DNA of 64,000 nucleotides from Bacillota bacterium. Its GTDB lineage: Bacteria; Bacillota; Clostridia; Lachnospirales; Lachnospiraceae. The stretch covers positions 62,001-126,000 of the forward strand of contig JAEZUM010000013.1 in assembly GCA_023421075.1 (NCBI GenBank), in the 5' to 3' direction. Below are positions 43,167 to 52,454 of this stretch, one piece after another. Made by a program: the position numbers and the translations under genes. The number at the start of each line of letters is the position of its first letter. Positions within the stretch are counted from its first letter, which is position 1. The notes under the pieces were generated by a model. The model had not been told where the DNA came from and did no database searches. It was given only the letters and a program-made list of their open reading frames with translations.

Positions 43167-44231
43167 CTACTTAAAATTTTTTGATATATTAATGATCTGC
43201 TGTTCAATCTCCAGGAAAGCCGCTACTAAGTTTGGATCAAAATGCTTACCGCTTTCCTCCCGAATGATATCCATTGCATATTCATGTTCATATGCCGGTT
43301 TATATACTCGCTCGCTGGTCAAAGCATCATACACATCAACAATAGCCATTAATCTACCGGCTAATGGTATATCACAACCGGATAATCCATTCGGATAACC
43401 GGACCCGTTAAAGCGCTCATGGTGTGTTCCCGCAACCTCAATCGCTGTTTTAATGAAGGAGGGAATCTTCTTTTCATTCAGTCCATAGCTCAACGCTTCC
43501 ACTCCAAAGGTTGTATGCTTTTTCATAATTTCAAATTCTTCCGGACTCAGTTTCCCAGGCTTCAGGAGAATACAATCCGGAATTCCAACTTTACCAATAT
43601 CATGAAGCGGAGAAGTATTAACCAACTCTTCGATGTATTCCTTCACTAATATCTCCTTGAATTCTGTTTTATGACTGAGATGTTCACATAATACATGAAG
43701 CATAGCCTGCGTTCTTATGGTATGGTTACTGGATTCAATGTTTCGGACTTCTAAAAGCCCGATTAGTGCATGAATCGTTGTATCTCTGGTTAACACCAGT
43801 TCTTCCGTTCTTTGTCTCACGATTCCTTCCAGCATTTTGTTTGTGAGCTCGATTTTCTTTTGCTCATTTCGGATATTAGAATGTACTTCAATTCTTTTTC
43901 TTAAGGACTCTATATTAAGCGGTTTTCTAATATAATCTACTGCACCGAGAGATAACCCCCTCACTTCATTATCCGTCTCATCATAATTCGTAAGAATTAA
44001 TGTCGCAATCTTGCTGAGTCTTGGATCATTCCTCAGCAACTCCAGAACCTCAAACCCGCTCATTCTTGGCATATTTAAATCCAAAATTATGATATCGACC
44101 TCATTCGTTTGAAGAAATTTCATTGCCTCTATCCCATCACAGGCATCATATATCTCACAATCATTCAAGATATTACTGATAATTAACCGATCTGTTGTCG
44201 AGTCGTCAACAATTAGTATTTTTGTATCCAT
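43167..44231 (-). CDS. Response regulator with HD-GYP domain
   Basis: 354 residues from the ATG at 44229-44231 (GGGAGG upstream). Receiver domain with DD (VDDSTTDR), phospho-Asp in IIILDLNMPRMSGFE, and KPLN; then an HD-GYP domain with HDIGKVGIPDCILLKPGKL and HHERFNGSGYP. HD-GYP proteins hydrolyse cyclic di-GMP. The residues for metal binding (HD, HH) and the GYP motif are intact. It is probably phosphorylated by the hybrid kinase downstream. Confidence 0.92.
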   Translation of the reverse strand: MDTKILIVDDSTTDRLIISNILNDCEIYDACDGIEAMKFLQTNEVDIIILDLNMPRMSGFEVLELLRNDPRLSKIATLILTNYDETDNEVRGLSLGAVDYIRKPLNIESLRKRIEVHSNIRNEQKKIELTNKMLEGIVRQRTEELVLTRDTTIHALIGLLEVRNIESSNHTIRTQAMLHVLCEHLSHKTEFKEILVKEYIEELVNTSPLHDIGKVGIPDCILLKPGKLSPEEFEIMKKHTTFGVEALSYGLNEKKIPSFIKTAIEVAGTHHERFNGSGYPNGLSGCDIPLAGRLMAIVDVYDALTSERVYKPAYEHEYAMDIIREESGKHFDPNLVAAFLEIEQQIINISKNFK

Positions 44232-44245
44232 CAAAGCCAGCCTCC

Positions 44246-45616
44246 CTAATTTACTGCATTTAATATTCTATTTCCTTGTTCCTCAATGTTTTTCAGAAAA
44301 TCCTCGATTGATATCTCCTCAAGCATTACCTGATGCAGCCCTGGCGCATAGTAGGTATCCTTAATCTCTTGCCAAAGCGGTGTAGGAACATCAATGCTCG
44401 GGTGATTAAAACCGGATAGAAACTTGGAGAATTCAGGATAGGTATCAAAAAAATCATCATTACCGCTATCCATTCGTACCGGTAACCGAAATGGATAATA
44501 GGTATCCTTCTCCGGGCTGTATTCTCCTTCCATAATCTGCTCCTGAGCTTCCTCAGATATCAAATAACGAATAAAATCAACTGCTGCAGCTGCTTTCTGT
44601 TTCTCTAAATCTGCAGGTAGAGCGATCATCATCGGCCCAGCCTCCGGATACAGATTTATCGTTTCTAACGGTATCACACCTGTCTCAAAGGAGTTCCCAT
44701 TTTTCCAAATATCCGTTATTCCCCATAAGCCTTGAATTTCGAATGCTATTTTCTGTTGGCGGAAAGCATCCATAACCTCTACACCGGTATCATTTTTCCA
44801 ACTGCTCTGGGCATGAGGACCAAGTACATCCTTATAAAATCGCAATGCTTCCTTCGATTGGTCTGAGTTTATCGTTACCGACAAACCGTCATCACTCACA
44901 AGTGATCCTCCGAACCCATAAATAAATTGATTAATCATCCACGAAATATCATTATGCTCTGCACCAACCAAGCCAATCCCCATAGCTTCGGTGGATTTTT
45001 CAACTTTTTCACAGGCACTGACGAGGGAAGCCAGATCGGTAATATCCTCCGGCTTAACCTCTGCTTTATCCAGCAAGGCTTTGTTATAAATAAGCCCCAT
45101 TGTATGCCCAAGCCATGGAATACCATATAAACTTCCCCTAACATTGCTCAGTTCCCATAAGCTCGGATAGAATATTTCCTTTTCCGCAGAGAATTCATCC
45201 GAAAGCTCCATCAGCATATTCTTATTACCGAAGTATTGAATGTAACGATACGGTAGCATATAGAGATCAATTCCGGTGTCCTGTTCCTTGGTTTGAGTAC
45301 TCTCGGCAACACCCCGGTTATGCAATAGCTTCTCAATACTTACCCTGTCTTCATCCCCGTCCGTTATTACAATTCTGTAGGGGATTCGGCTTTGATCATT
45401 ATATTTATTTACAATCCGGTTAATTGCCTCGCCACGTCCGGAGTACGCCTTCCAGGTAATGCGAAAATATAAGATTTCTTCTGTTTCTTTTGATTCAGTT
45501 ACATTACTTTCCTGTGAACCATTCTTCTGATTACCGTTTTGTTTACATCCTGACATGACCAATAACAGAATAGATATTAATATTATGATTCCGATTCTCT
45601 TCATCAGTCTATCCAA
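44246..45616 (-). CDS. Sugar-type extracellular binding lipoprotein, probably sensory
   Basis: About 456 residues from a TTG (45614-45616) that sits 6 nt after GGAGGG; the first in-frame ATG is 18 nt away from that site. Signal and lipobox are LLLVMSGC. The fold is a CUT1-type solute-binding protein (DLYMLPYRYIQYF, YGIPWLGHTMGLIYNKALL, FEIQGLWGITDIWKNG). No permease or ATPase gene is near. It is first in an operon with an HD-GYP regulator and a hybrid kinase, so it may present a ligand to the kinase's sensor domain instead of feeding a transporter. Confidence 0.82.
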   Translation of the reverse strand: MDRLMKRIGIIILISILLLVMSGCKQNGNQKNGSQESNVTESKETEEILYFRITWKAYSGRGEAINRIVNKYNDQSRIPYRIVITDGDEDRVSIEKLLHNRGVAESTQTKEQDTGIDLYMLPYRYIQYFGNKNMLMELSDEFSAEKEIFYPSLWELSNVRGSLYGIPWLGHTMGLIYNKALLDKAEVKPEDITDLASLVSACEKVEKSTEAMGIGLVGAEHNDISWMINQFIYGFGGSLVSDDGLSVTINSDQSKEALRFYKDVLGPHAQSSWKNDTGVEVMDAFRQQKIAFEIQGLWGITDIWKNGNSFETGVIPLETINLYPEAGPMMIALPADLEKQKAAAAVDFIRYLISEEAQEQIMEGEYSPEKDTYYPFRLPVRMDSGNDDFFDTYPEFSKFLSGFNHPSIDVPTPLWQEIKDTYYAPGLHQVMLEEISIEDFLKNIEEQGNRILNAVN

Positions 45617-45688
45617 TTGGAACCCTCCTTCTGATTGGTACATAATCAAAATAAATTCTCTTATATTTTATAAATGATGATTGATTTC

Positions 45689-45717
45689 ATTATACAACTT
45701 ACTCAATTATTAGACAA
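45689..45717 (-). promoter_or_regulatory. Promoter of the lipoprotein/HD-GYP/kinase operon
   Basis: Minus strand TTGTCT (45712-45717), 17 bp, TATAAT (45689-45694). Confidence 0.7.
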
Positions 45718-45770
45718 CACAATCTTCCATAAAGTGTCATTAATTTCAATAAAATAACTAGTACCTACAA

Positions 45771-45809
45771 AGAAGTTGTCAGTGATCTTATTATTCACTG
45801 ACAACTTCT
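45771..45809. terminator. Bidirectional terminator at the pucR end
   Basis: AGAAGTTGTCAGTGA (45771-45785) pairs perfectly with 45795-45809 over 15 bp with a 9-nt loop. The right arm is also the last codons of pucR. Confidence 0.8.
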
Positions 45810-46981
45810 TTTTTCTCCATATCACGGATATAAAATGCGACCTGATAAAGAAACAGCTCATCCACGCTTTTAAATTCGCAGCCGACGATTTGCTTAATCT
45901 TCTGTATTCGATAATTTGCTGTATTCCTATGTGTGTAGGTATCCTCTGCAACTCGAAGTATGCTTCGGTCATTTTTAATGTAGCTTCGAAGGGTCTCCAT
46001 ATAGGAGGTATGATGCAATTTATCATATTTCTCCAGAGAACCAAGTATTTCTCCGGAATAGCTTGAAAGTATCTCTGTATCTTCTATGGAATATAGGATT
46101 TTATAAAAACCCATTTCATCAAATCGAACGATAACCTGATTCGTTCCGATTGCCATCTTCATTGCAGTTCTTGCTCTTTTATATCCCTTTGACAGCTCCT
46201 CGATTCCCGATATGGTCGGACCGATTCCTAAAGCAAAACAATGCTTTTTCACAAAATATTTAAAGCTTTGCAGAATTAAATCCGGTAGCTCCATAAAGTA
46301 TTTGTGTTCCATATTATTTAGTACCAATGCGATGGAGTCTTCCATTCGAACAAGTCCGTAGGAAATATTTATTTTCTTATTCCCCTTCCATAAACCGAAT
46401 AAATTCTCCAGCTTAAACAATGCCTGATTGAGATTCGTCTCCTCTTCGATTGTCCTCTTCACGTTAAGACAGAAGAGACGAAAGGTTCCTGTGATATCAT
46501 ATCTTTGCTCCAATACCTTTCGATAATCCGCTTCGTTACCACGTCCCAGAATAACCTCACGGAAGGTATGACTAATCTTTTTTTCGTATTGCAGCTGATC
46601 GATAATTCTCATACAATAATCCTGGATCAGGCTGGTTATGGAGATCTCCCAAGGCATCTCCAGCAAAGGAAATCTATGTTCATCGCACCACGCTATTACA
46701 TCCTCTGGAATCCTTTCCAGATACATACCGGTATTAATGATAATTCCGGCACATTCCTCTCTGGACATCTCCTGTACCAACTTTAATAACCAGTTGGGTT
46801 GTCCTGCCTTCATACCGGTTGTGATCGCGAGCTCCTCCCCATGAAACCTTGATACGATTGTTTCATCCTCCAGCATATGAACCCAGCTGACAACCGTATC
46901 CATTCCTGTCTTTCCGGCTACAATCTTCAGTTGAAACTGTTCTTTGGTTTCTTCGTATATCTCCCAGAAACGAATTGCCAT
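45791..46981 (-). CDS. PucR-family transcriptional regulator
   Basis: 396 residues from the ATG at 46979-46981, next to AGAGGTGGCAGGG. An N-terminal PucR domain (TVVSWVHMLEDETIVSRFHGEELAITTGMK, CAGIIINTGMY) is followed by a GGDEF-like middle region and a C-terminal PucR-type HTH (VAEDTYTHRNTANYRIQKIKQIVG). PucR proteins control purine or amino acid catabolism in Firmicutes. It is isolated here, ~17 kb from the xdh/fdrA cluster. A 29-bp dyad lies just upstream, between it and a divergent small ORF. Confidence 0.88.
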   Translation of the reverse strand: MAIRFWEIYEETKEQFQLKIVAGKTGMDTVVSWVHMLEDETIVSRFHGEELAITTGMKAGQPNWLLKLVQEMSREECAGIIINTGMYLERIPEDVIAWCDEHRFPLLEMPWEISITSLIQDYCMRIIDQLQYEKKISHTFREVILGRGNEADYRKVLEQRYDITGTFRLFCLNVKRTIEEETNLNQALFKLENLFGLWKGNKKINISYGLVRMEDSIALVLNNMEHKYFMELPDLILQSFKYFVKKHCFALGIGPTISGIEELSKGYKRARTAMKMAIGTNQVIVRFDEMGFYKILYSIEDTEILSSYSGEILGSLEKYDKLHHTSYMETLRSYIKNDRSILRVAEDTYTHRNTANYRIQKIKQIVGCEFKSVDELFLYQVAFYIRDMEKKEVVSE

Positions 46982-47003
46982 ACCCTGCCACCTCTTTTTA
47001 AAC

Positions 47004-47032
47004 GCTGATACAAACATATGTTTTGTATCAGC
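47004..47032. promoter_or_regulatory. Operator-like dyad upstream of pucR
   Basis: Arms GCTGATAC (47004-47011) and GTATCAGC (47025-47032) flank the perfect palindrome AAACATATGTTT (47012-47023). It starts 22 bp before the pucR start codon and lies 39 bp from the -35 box of the divergent small ORF. Confidence 0.65.
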
Positions 47033-47070
47033 AGTACTAATTTTTGTAATAATTTTAGATTAGCAGATTA

Positions 47071-47099
47071 TATACAGTAAGTCAATCGATGTTTATAAT
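47071..47099 (+). promoter_or_regulatory. Promoter of the small ORF
   Basis: TATACA (47071-47076), 17 bp, TATAAT (47094-47099), 66 bp before the small ORF start. The -35 box is weak. Confidence 0.5.
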
Positions 47100-47164
47100 A
47101 TATGTATAAATAAGCTTTTATTACCACTTTTAACAATAATCACACATTCAAGGAGGACAATTAT

Positions 47165-47332
47165 ATGTATGTCAGCAGCACAAATATATATATCAATCCC
47201 TCGGAGTATACATCAAATATTCCTAACAGTTTGATTACCTCCGAACGTTATTATAATTGTGAAAATTTCTTTGCAAACACGCACCACAAAAAAAGAGGAT
47301 TGTTTCATATCAATAAGTCAATCAAGAAATAG
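47165..47332 (+). CDS. 55-residue small protein, unknown
   Basis: ATG at 47165-47167 has an excellent AGGAGG 9 nt upstream and a -10 box before that; TAG ends it at 47330-47332. It encodes 55 residues starting MYVSSTNIYINPSEYTSNIP, with one Cys, no membrane helix and a basic tail (HHKKRGLFHINKSIKK). It is divergent from pucR across the dyad, so PucR may control it. A hairpin terminator follows 98 bp later. I recognise no family; a regulatory or secreted-type peptide is possible. Confidence 0.6.
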   Translation: MYVSSTNIYINPSEYTSNIPNSLITSERYYNCENFFANTHHKKRGLFHINKSIKK

Positions 47333-47430
47333 AGAAGAATACTTCCACTTCAAACATAAAAATAGGTGATAGATACAGAGTATTCCCAATTGTCAGCTTC
47401 GCAGATCTTGGTGAATCATGTAACAAATAA

Positions 47431-47465
47431 GAGAGAACAACACATCAATGAATGGTTGTTCTCTC
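47431..47465. terminator. Bidirectional terminator between small ORF and GH5
   Basis: GAGAGAACAAC (47431-47441) pairs perfectly with GTTGTTCTCTC (47455-47465). On the minus strand it is followed by TTATTTG, past the GH5 stop. Confidence 0.75.
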
Positions 47466-47480
47466 GTTGCATTTAATTCG

Positions 47481-49049
47481 CTATCGACGCTCCGGATAGG
47501 ATAAGCGAATATAATCCAGCTTCACGCTCCCGGAGGTACAGGACACCCTTAGGTAATTCCTTTCAAAGTTCGGTACCTTTAAAGCTACATTATACTGCTT
47601 GTTTACTGATACCGGAATAATCTTCTCTTCCAGCCCGATCGATAACTTCAGCTCTCCTTCACCCTGTACCACAATATCCAGACTTATCTGACTTTGCTTG
47701 GAGTAACAAAGATAACTTACCTCATCTCCCGCTTGCAGTTGGAGCATAAGATTCTCTTGCACCGGCTGTTCCTCTCCACCGTACCGCCGATAATCTACGT
47801 CACCGGTCTTTCCGTTCTCGAAGATGATACTTGCCGGTTCTGACATCCTAAGCTTCGCCCCCGGGACTCGGGGTGACTGAATTGCACACGAGTCAAAGGC
47901 TTCGGCAGGGATCTGAATTGGAACTTCTCTCTTAAGGGCATGAAACACGTCCCCATTCACTCTCGTATCTTGAATACAGCTGAGGAAACAATCAAAGATT
48001 GCTATTGCCTTCACTGCCTCGAAAGTTTCCTTTGTATCAATCCAATTAATCAGAGCATTCCAATCCTTCGGAACATCGAAGGTAATCGGTGAATTCGTAC
48101 AATCCATCTTCTTATAACTCCAGAAGGACCAGCTGATATTGTGTCGTTCATATAAGGGAAAGGCAGTGGTATACCAGTCACAATTATTCTCTCCTCCCTC
48201 ACCCATCAAAAGCGGAACATCCAAATTATCACCATATCGAATAAATTCCTGCAGACTCTCAACATCCGGGTTACTCCAGTACTTATGAAATTGCAGCATG
48301 ATATTATCAGCTGCTTCCTGCTTCGTAAAGGGATCAAAGATAGAAAAATCCGTAGCCCAGTGCACGCCCTCCAGAATAATCATATGATCCCGGTCAATCT
48401 CTCTGATTGCATGAATCAGTCTCCGATATAACGGTAACACTTGATTATTATACTGACAGAAAAAATTAGGTACCGGTTCATTTAGAAGATCATATCCGGC
48501 TATGATCTTCTCCTCCTTATAACGTCCGGCGATTTCTCTCCAGAGGGATATTAACTCTTCTTGATAATGTTCTTCGATAAATAAAAATGGATGATCCGAC
48601 TCACTGTCATCAATGTTCTGGCCTGTCTGCCCTCCCGGTGCACCGTGCATGTCAAGAATCACATAGACCTGGTATTTCCTGCACCATTCCAACAATCGAT
48701 CAATCCGCTCAAATATCGTTTCGTTCCAGAGAAGCTGCTTCTCCCTCTTCTCATACAGATGCCTTGCATTGAGCGGAAGTCGTACCGAATTAAAGCCCTC
48801 CCTTGCTATTAATTCAATATCCTTCTCCGTGATATAATAATCCAAATACTTCTCCCAAAAGAAAGTTGCATATTTATTACCGCATAATTCAGATATCATA
48901 GCCTCCATTCGGCGGGGACGGTCACATTTGGTATAAAGCTTCCACATATAGCCTTCCGGTAAGAACCATCCGCCAAGACCAAATCCCCTCAGCAAAATCG
49001 GTGTTTCTCCTGCATAGATCTTTTTCCCAACCGCCTTTAAAAATTCCAT
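47481..49049 (-). CDS. Cytoplasmic GH5 glycoside hydrolase
   Basis: 522 residues from the ATG at 49047-49049 (GGAGG 5 nt upstream). GH5 fold with acid/base Glu in DLLNEPVP and nucleophile Glu in VPLLMGEGG; other family marks are VRLPLNARHL and DMHGAPGGQTGQ, like exo-beta-1,3-glucanase-type GH5 members. About 130 C-terminal residues form a beta-rich, carbohydrate-binding-like domain (ending KLDYIRLSY). There is no signal peptide, so it should act on oligosaccharides imported by the adjacent ABC system. The linkage is not determinable from sequence. Confidence 0.85.
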   Translation of the reverse strand: MEFLKAVGKKIYAGETPILLRGFGLGGWFLPEGYMWKLYTKCDRPRRMEAMISELCGNKYATFFWEKYLDYYITEKDIELIAREGFNSVRLPLNARHLYEKREKQLLWNETIFERIDRLLEWCRKYQVYVILDMHGAPGGQTGQNIDDSESDHPFLFIEEHYQEELISLWREIAGRYKEEKIIAGYDLLNEPVPNFFCQYNNQVLPLYRRLIHAIREIDRDHMIILEGVHWATDFSIFDPFTKQEAADNIMLQFHKYWSNPDVESLQEFIRYGDNLDVPLLMGEGGENNCDWYTTAFPLYERHNISWSFWSYKKMDCTNSPITFDVPKDWNALINWIDTKETFEAVKAIAIFDCFLSCIQDTRVNGDVFHALKREVPIQIPAEAFDSCAIQSPRVPGAKLRMSEPASIIFENGKTGDVDYRRYGGEEQPVQENLMLQLQAGDEVSYLCYSKQSQISLDIVVQGEGELKLSIGLEEKIIPVSVNKQYNVALKVPNFERNYLRVSCTSGSVKLDYIRLSYPERR

Positions 49050-49146
49050 ACAAACCTCCAACTCCTCACAATTTCTTTAAAACCATTCGTAAGGACGACT
49101 CCTACACGCCTCTTATTTCTGATTTCTCATTTTTCTCAAATTTGTA

Positions 49147-49977
49147 TCAACCCTTCACCGCTCCATCACCAATTCCCTTCAGTATCTGCTTCTGGAAGAT
49201 TGCATAGAAGATGATGACCGGAATTGCCGATAGAATTAATGCACTAAGGATTGCCGACCAATCGCTGCTATATTGTCCGAATAGAATATTCGTTGAGAGC
49301 AGCAGACTGTATCTCTTATTGTCCGATAAGGTGATTAACGGGAGCAGAAAATCATTCCAGACCCACAACACATTGGAAATACCGATTGCCACGGTCACCG
49401 GCTTAAGCATCGGGAGAATGATTTTATAAAATATCATAAGCTTGCTACAGCCGTCGATAGCTGCCGCCTCCTCAAGCTCGAAGGGAATTCCCTTGATAAA
49501 GCCATGGTATAAGAAGATAGCCATACTGACACCGAAGCCTGCGTACACAAAGGCCAGACCAATCAACGAATTCTTGATATGAAAGGCTAAGATCACCTTA
49601 TACAGAGGAATCATGATGGAACTGAAGGGAATCAGCATGGAGAATACGAAAAGTGCAAAGATCACCTTAGATAGCTTCGTCTTCGTTCTGCATAGTCTCC
49701 AACCAGCCATGGCTGAGAACACTATCATCATTCCAACCCCCAGGGAGGTTAACAATAGTGTATTAAGGAAGCTTCGCAGGTAATGCATTTTTTCAAAGGT
49801 ACGTTGATAATTGTCAAGATTCAAGGCAGTCGGCAATGCCATTACATTGGTTAACAGCTCTCGGTTGGATTTGAAGGAATTCATGAATGCCATCAAGAGA
49901 GGAAAAAGCCAGAAGAACAGCAGAATAATAAGAGCTGTATAAATGATGAGGTTATTGATTTGTCTTTTTCTTTTCAT
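49147..49977 (-). CDS. Sugar ABC transporter permease, MalG type
   Basis: 276 residues, six membrane helices. The EAA loop LEEAAAIDGCSKLMIFYKIILPMLKPV (ATPase contact) is intact. CUT1 family. It starts 1 bp after the MalF-type stop, with AGGAG upstream. No ATP-binding protein gene is in the locus; Firmicutes commonly share one MsmX/MsmK-type ATPase. Confidence 0.92.
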   Translation of the reverse strand: MKRKRQINNLIIYTALIILLFFWLFPLLMAFMNSFKSNRELLTNVMALPTALNLDNYQRTFEKMHYLRSFLNTLLLTSLGVGMMIVFSAMAGWRLCRTKTKLSKVIFALFVFSMLIPFSSIMIPLYKVILAFHIKNSLIGLAFVYAGFGVSMAIFLYHGFIKGIPFELEEAAAIDGCSKLMIFYKIILPMLKPVTVAIGISNVLWVWNDFLLPLITLSDNKRYSLLLSTNILFGQYSSDWSAILSALILSAIPVIIFYAIFQKQILKGIGDGAVKG

Positions 49978-49978
49978 C

Positions 49979-50857
49979 TTATAACTCCTGCTCCTTTCTC
50001 TTCATGAAGGATATCTGAAATACGGTAATGATAAACACAACCAGAAATAGAACCATGGATTTTGCAGTCGCATAGCCATAGCGGATATTTCCCGAAAATG
50101 CTTCTTCATAAATGTTGATTGCCACAGACTGAGTGGCTCTGCCCGGACCGCCTCCGGTCAGAGAATAGATGACATCAAACACCTGGAACATGGAATTTAA
50201 GGTCCAGAAGATACATATGGTAAGGGAGTGACGGATCATCGGGAAGGTTATCTTACAAAAGCTCTGCCAGCCAGTTGCACCATCGAGACTCCCAGATTCA
50301 ATCAAGTGAACCGGTACTCCCTGCAGTGCGGCCATGTATATAATCATTAGATACCCGATAATTCCCCAGGAGCTTACAATAATAATCGCGATAAAGGCAT
50401 ACTTCGGGTCACCGATCCAGGACTTGTCAAGGAAAGTCATACCCCAATGATCTACCAGATAATATAACACCTTCGTAAAGATAAAATTCCACATATATCC
50501 ACCGATGATCATACTGATCATATTGGGCATGCAAAACAGGGTTCTAAAAACACCCTTTGCCTTACTCCGACTCTCAATCGCAACGGCCAGACTTAGGGCA
50601 ATCACATTGGCAACCACCAGCATAACAACAACATACCTGGAGGTGAACAGCATAGACCGCCAAAAATAGGTATCCGAAAAAATCTCCACATAATTGGCGA
50701 CTCCGATAAACTGCTTCGTTTTTGATAACCCGTTCCAGGAAGTCATGGAGTAATAGATTCCCGAAAAGGTTGGATATAGCTTAAATATAAAGTATACAAT
50801 GAAGGCAGGAGCAACAAACAGCAACAGGCTGAGGTTCTCTTTTCTTTTTCTAGTCAT
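49979..50857 (-). CDS. Sugar ABC transporter permease, MalF/UgpA type
   Basis: 292 residues, six membrane helices, EAA loop SGSLDGATGWQSFCKITFPMIRHSL. AAAGGAG precedes the ATG. It lies between the binding protein (with a terminator-like hairpin between them) and the MalG-type permease, and forms the channel heterodimer. Confidence 0.92.
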   Translation of the reverse strand: MTRKRKENLSLLLFVAPAFIVYFIFKLYPTFSGIYYSMTSWNGLSKTKQFIGVANYVEIFSDTYFWRSMLFTSRYVVVMLVVANVIALSLAVAIESRSKAKGVFRTLFCMPNMISMIIGGYMWNFIFTKVLYYLVDHWGMTFLDKSWIGDPKYAFIAIIIVSSWGIIGYLMIIYMAALQGVPVHLIESGSLDGATGWQSFCKITFPMIRHSLTICIFWTLNSMFQVFDVIYSLTGGGPGRATQSVAINIYEEAFSGNIRYGYATAKSMVLFLVVFIITVFQISFMKRKEQEL

Positions 50858-50887
50858 TTTGCATATCTCCTTTTTTAGTGCGAAAAA

Positions 50888-50935
50888 GGCTGCTGCAAAC
50901 CGTAAGCTCCTTTATACCTACCTTCTGCAACAGCC
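50888..50935 (-). terminator. Attenuator between binding protein and permeases
   Basis: GGCTGCTGCA (50888-50897) and TGCAACAGCC (50926-50935) pair with one mismatch and are followed on the minus strand by TTTTTCGC. Such partial terminators give excess binding protein over permease. Confidence 0.7.
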
Positions 50936-50983
50936 AGTTTTATTTCATCTTAGAGCTTGTGCTCCGTTCTCTTATGAACTGAT

Positions 50984-52327
50984 TTACTCGGCAGCCTTAC
51001 TTAATTTATTTGCATCCTTGAACCTGGCATCCAGAATCTTAATCATCTCATCCTTGGTTACCGATCCAACATAATATTCCTGTAATAGCTTTCCTTGCTC
51101 GTCGGTAACCGCTGAGGGTAATACCAGATCCTGATAGGAACGCCCTGCTTCCACATACTCATATGCCTCTTTTACCCAGGATGAGGTCTCATAATCATGT
51201 ACCGTAGCAATAGGATTGAAGCCGCAAGCCTGGAATAATGCAGAGGAATCCTTATCATCAAGTACATAATTGGCAAATTTTAATGCGATATCCAGATTCT
51301 CGCTGTCCGGATATACCCCAAGGGTGGTAGAGGTAGATAAGTTAATCAGAGTACAAGCTTTGTTGTTGTTTACCGGAAGCGCATAAACTCCCATATTCAT
51401 CTCCGGATTGGTAGTCATAATGGTATTCGAAGCCCAGGTACCCTGAAGGTACATGGCAGCCTTCCCGTTGGCAAAATCAGCACTTCCTGCCTCACTGCCT
51501 TCCTCCATCGCACGTTCGGTACCATTTTGCATAACAACATCAAATACCTCAAAGATATCACTGATCTCAGAATAAGAACCGTTATCTGCATACATACGAT
51601 CCAGCCAGTCCACAAGCTCACCGGATACTTTACCTCCGATGGTGAGTGCTGTCATCAACTGAGGAACCCACTGCTCCTGATAAGCTAACAGGAACGGAGT
51701 ATATCCCTTCTCCTTCAGCACCTTACAGACATTTCTGAGTTCATCCAGGGTATTTGGAACCTGTAGACCGTATTCATCAAAAATATCCTTATTGTACAAT
51801 ACGCCCCATGCCGTGCTTTCGATGGGAAGCGCCAGTAGCTTGCCATCCACGGATACAGTCTTTTTCACATTATCAAAGATTTTACCGGCTAACGCTTCCC
51901 CGGACAGATCCGTAAGATATCCTGCTTCGTTATAGGTCTTAATGTTATTGCTGTGGATTGTGTAGAGATCCGGAGCATCATCACCGGTGAGTCGTGCCTG
52001 AAGAACACTGTCGTATTGGTCTGAGCTTGGCATTTCCAGATTAACCTTAACCTTGATGTTCTCCTCGGAAAGCATCTTATCCTCAAACTGCTTACAATAG
52101 GTCTCCCATTGGTCCATATACTGGGGAAAACTCATCATAATGCTGAGTTCTGCCTCTCTTGGTTCGGTTGTCTCTTCCTTCGTTGTTTCCTCCTTGGACG
52201 CCTCGGGTGCCTTTGTAGCATCTACTCCTCCGACTTCACTACTCCCGGTGCTCTTGCCGCATGCTGCCAGTGACAATATCAGACATACCGTCACCATTAG
52301 AGATATTATTACTTTCATCTTATTCAT
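50984..52327 (-). CDS. Sugar ABC binding lipoprotein
   Basis: 447 residues. Lipoprotein signal with lipobox LSLAAC (VIISLMVTVCLILSLAAC), a Glu/Thr-rich linker, then a CUT1 binding fold (APDLYTIHSNNIKTY, GVLYNKDIFDEYGLQVP, AMYLQGTWASNTIM). TAGGAGGG precedes the ATG. First gene of the ABC/GH5 operon; it delivers an oligosaccharide to the MalFG-type permease. Confidence 0.92.
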   Translation of the reverse strand: MNKMKVIISLMVTVCLILSLAACGKSTGSSEVGGVDATKAPEASKEETTKEETTEPREAELSIMMSFPQYMDQWETYCKQFEDKMLSEENIKVKVNLEMPSSDQYDSVLQARLTGDDAPDLYTIHSNNIKTYNEAGYLTDLSGEALAGKIFDNVKKTVSVDGKLLALPIESTAWGVLYNKDIFDEYGLQVPNTLDELRNVCKVLKEKGYTPFLLAYQEQWVPQLMTALTIGGKVSGELVDWLDRMYADNGSYSEISDIFEVFDVVMQNGTERAMEEGSEAGSADFANGKAAMYLQGTWASNTIMTTNPEMNMGVYALPVNNNKACTLINLSTSTTLGVYPDSENLDIALKFANYVLDDKDSSALFQACGFNPIATVHDYETSSWVKEAYEYVEAGRSYQDLVLPSAVTDEQGKLLQEYYVGSVTKDEMIKILDARFKDANKLSKAAE

Positions 52328-52454
52328 ATCGAACCCTCCTACAATATGTAATTTTTAACCGGCATCAATTCCTGCCTTCACCGCAATACCTTCTCTATTA
52401 CGGTAAATCAATCATATAACTGTTTCAGGTAAATTACATTTTCATTTGCAGGCA

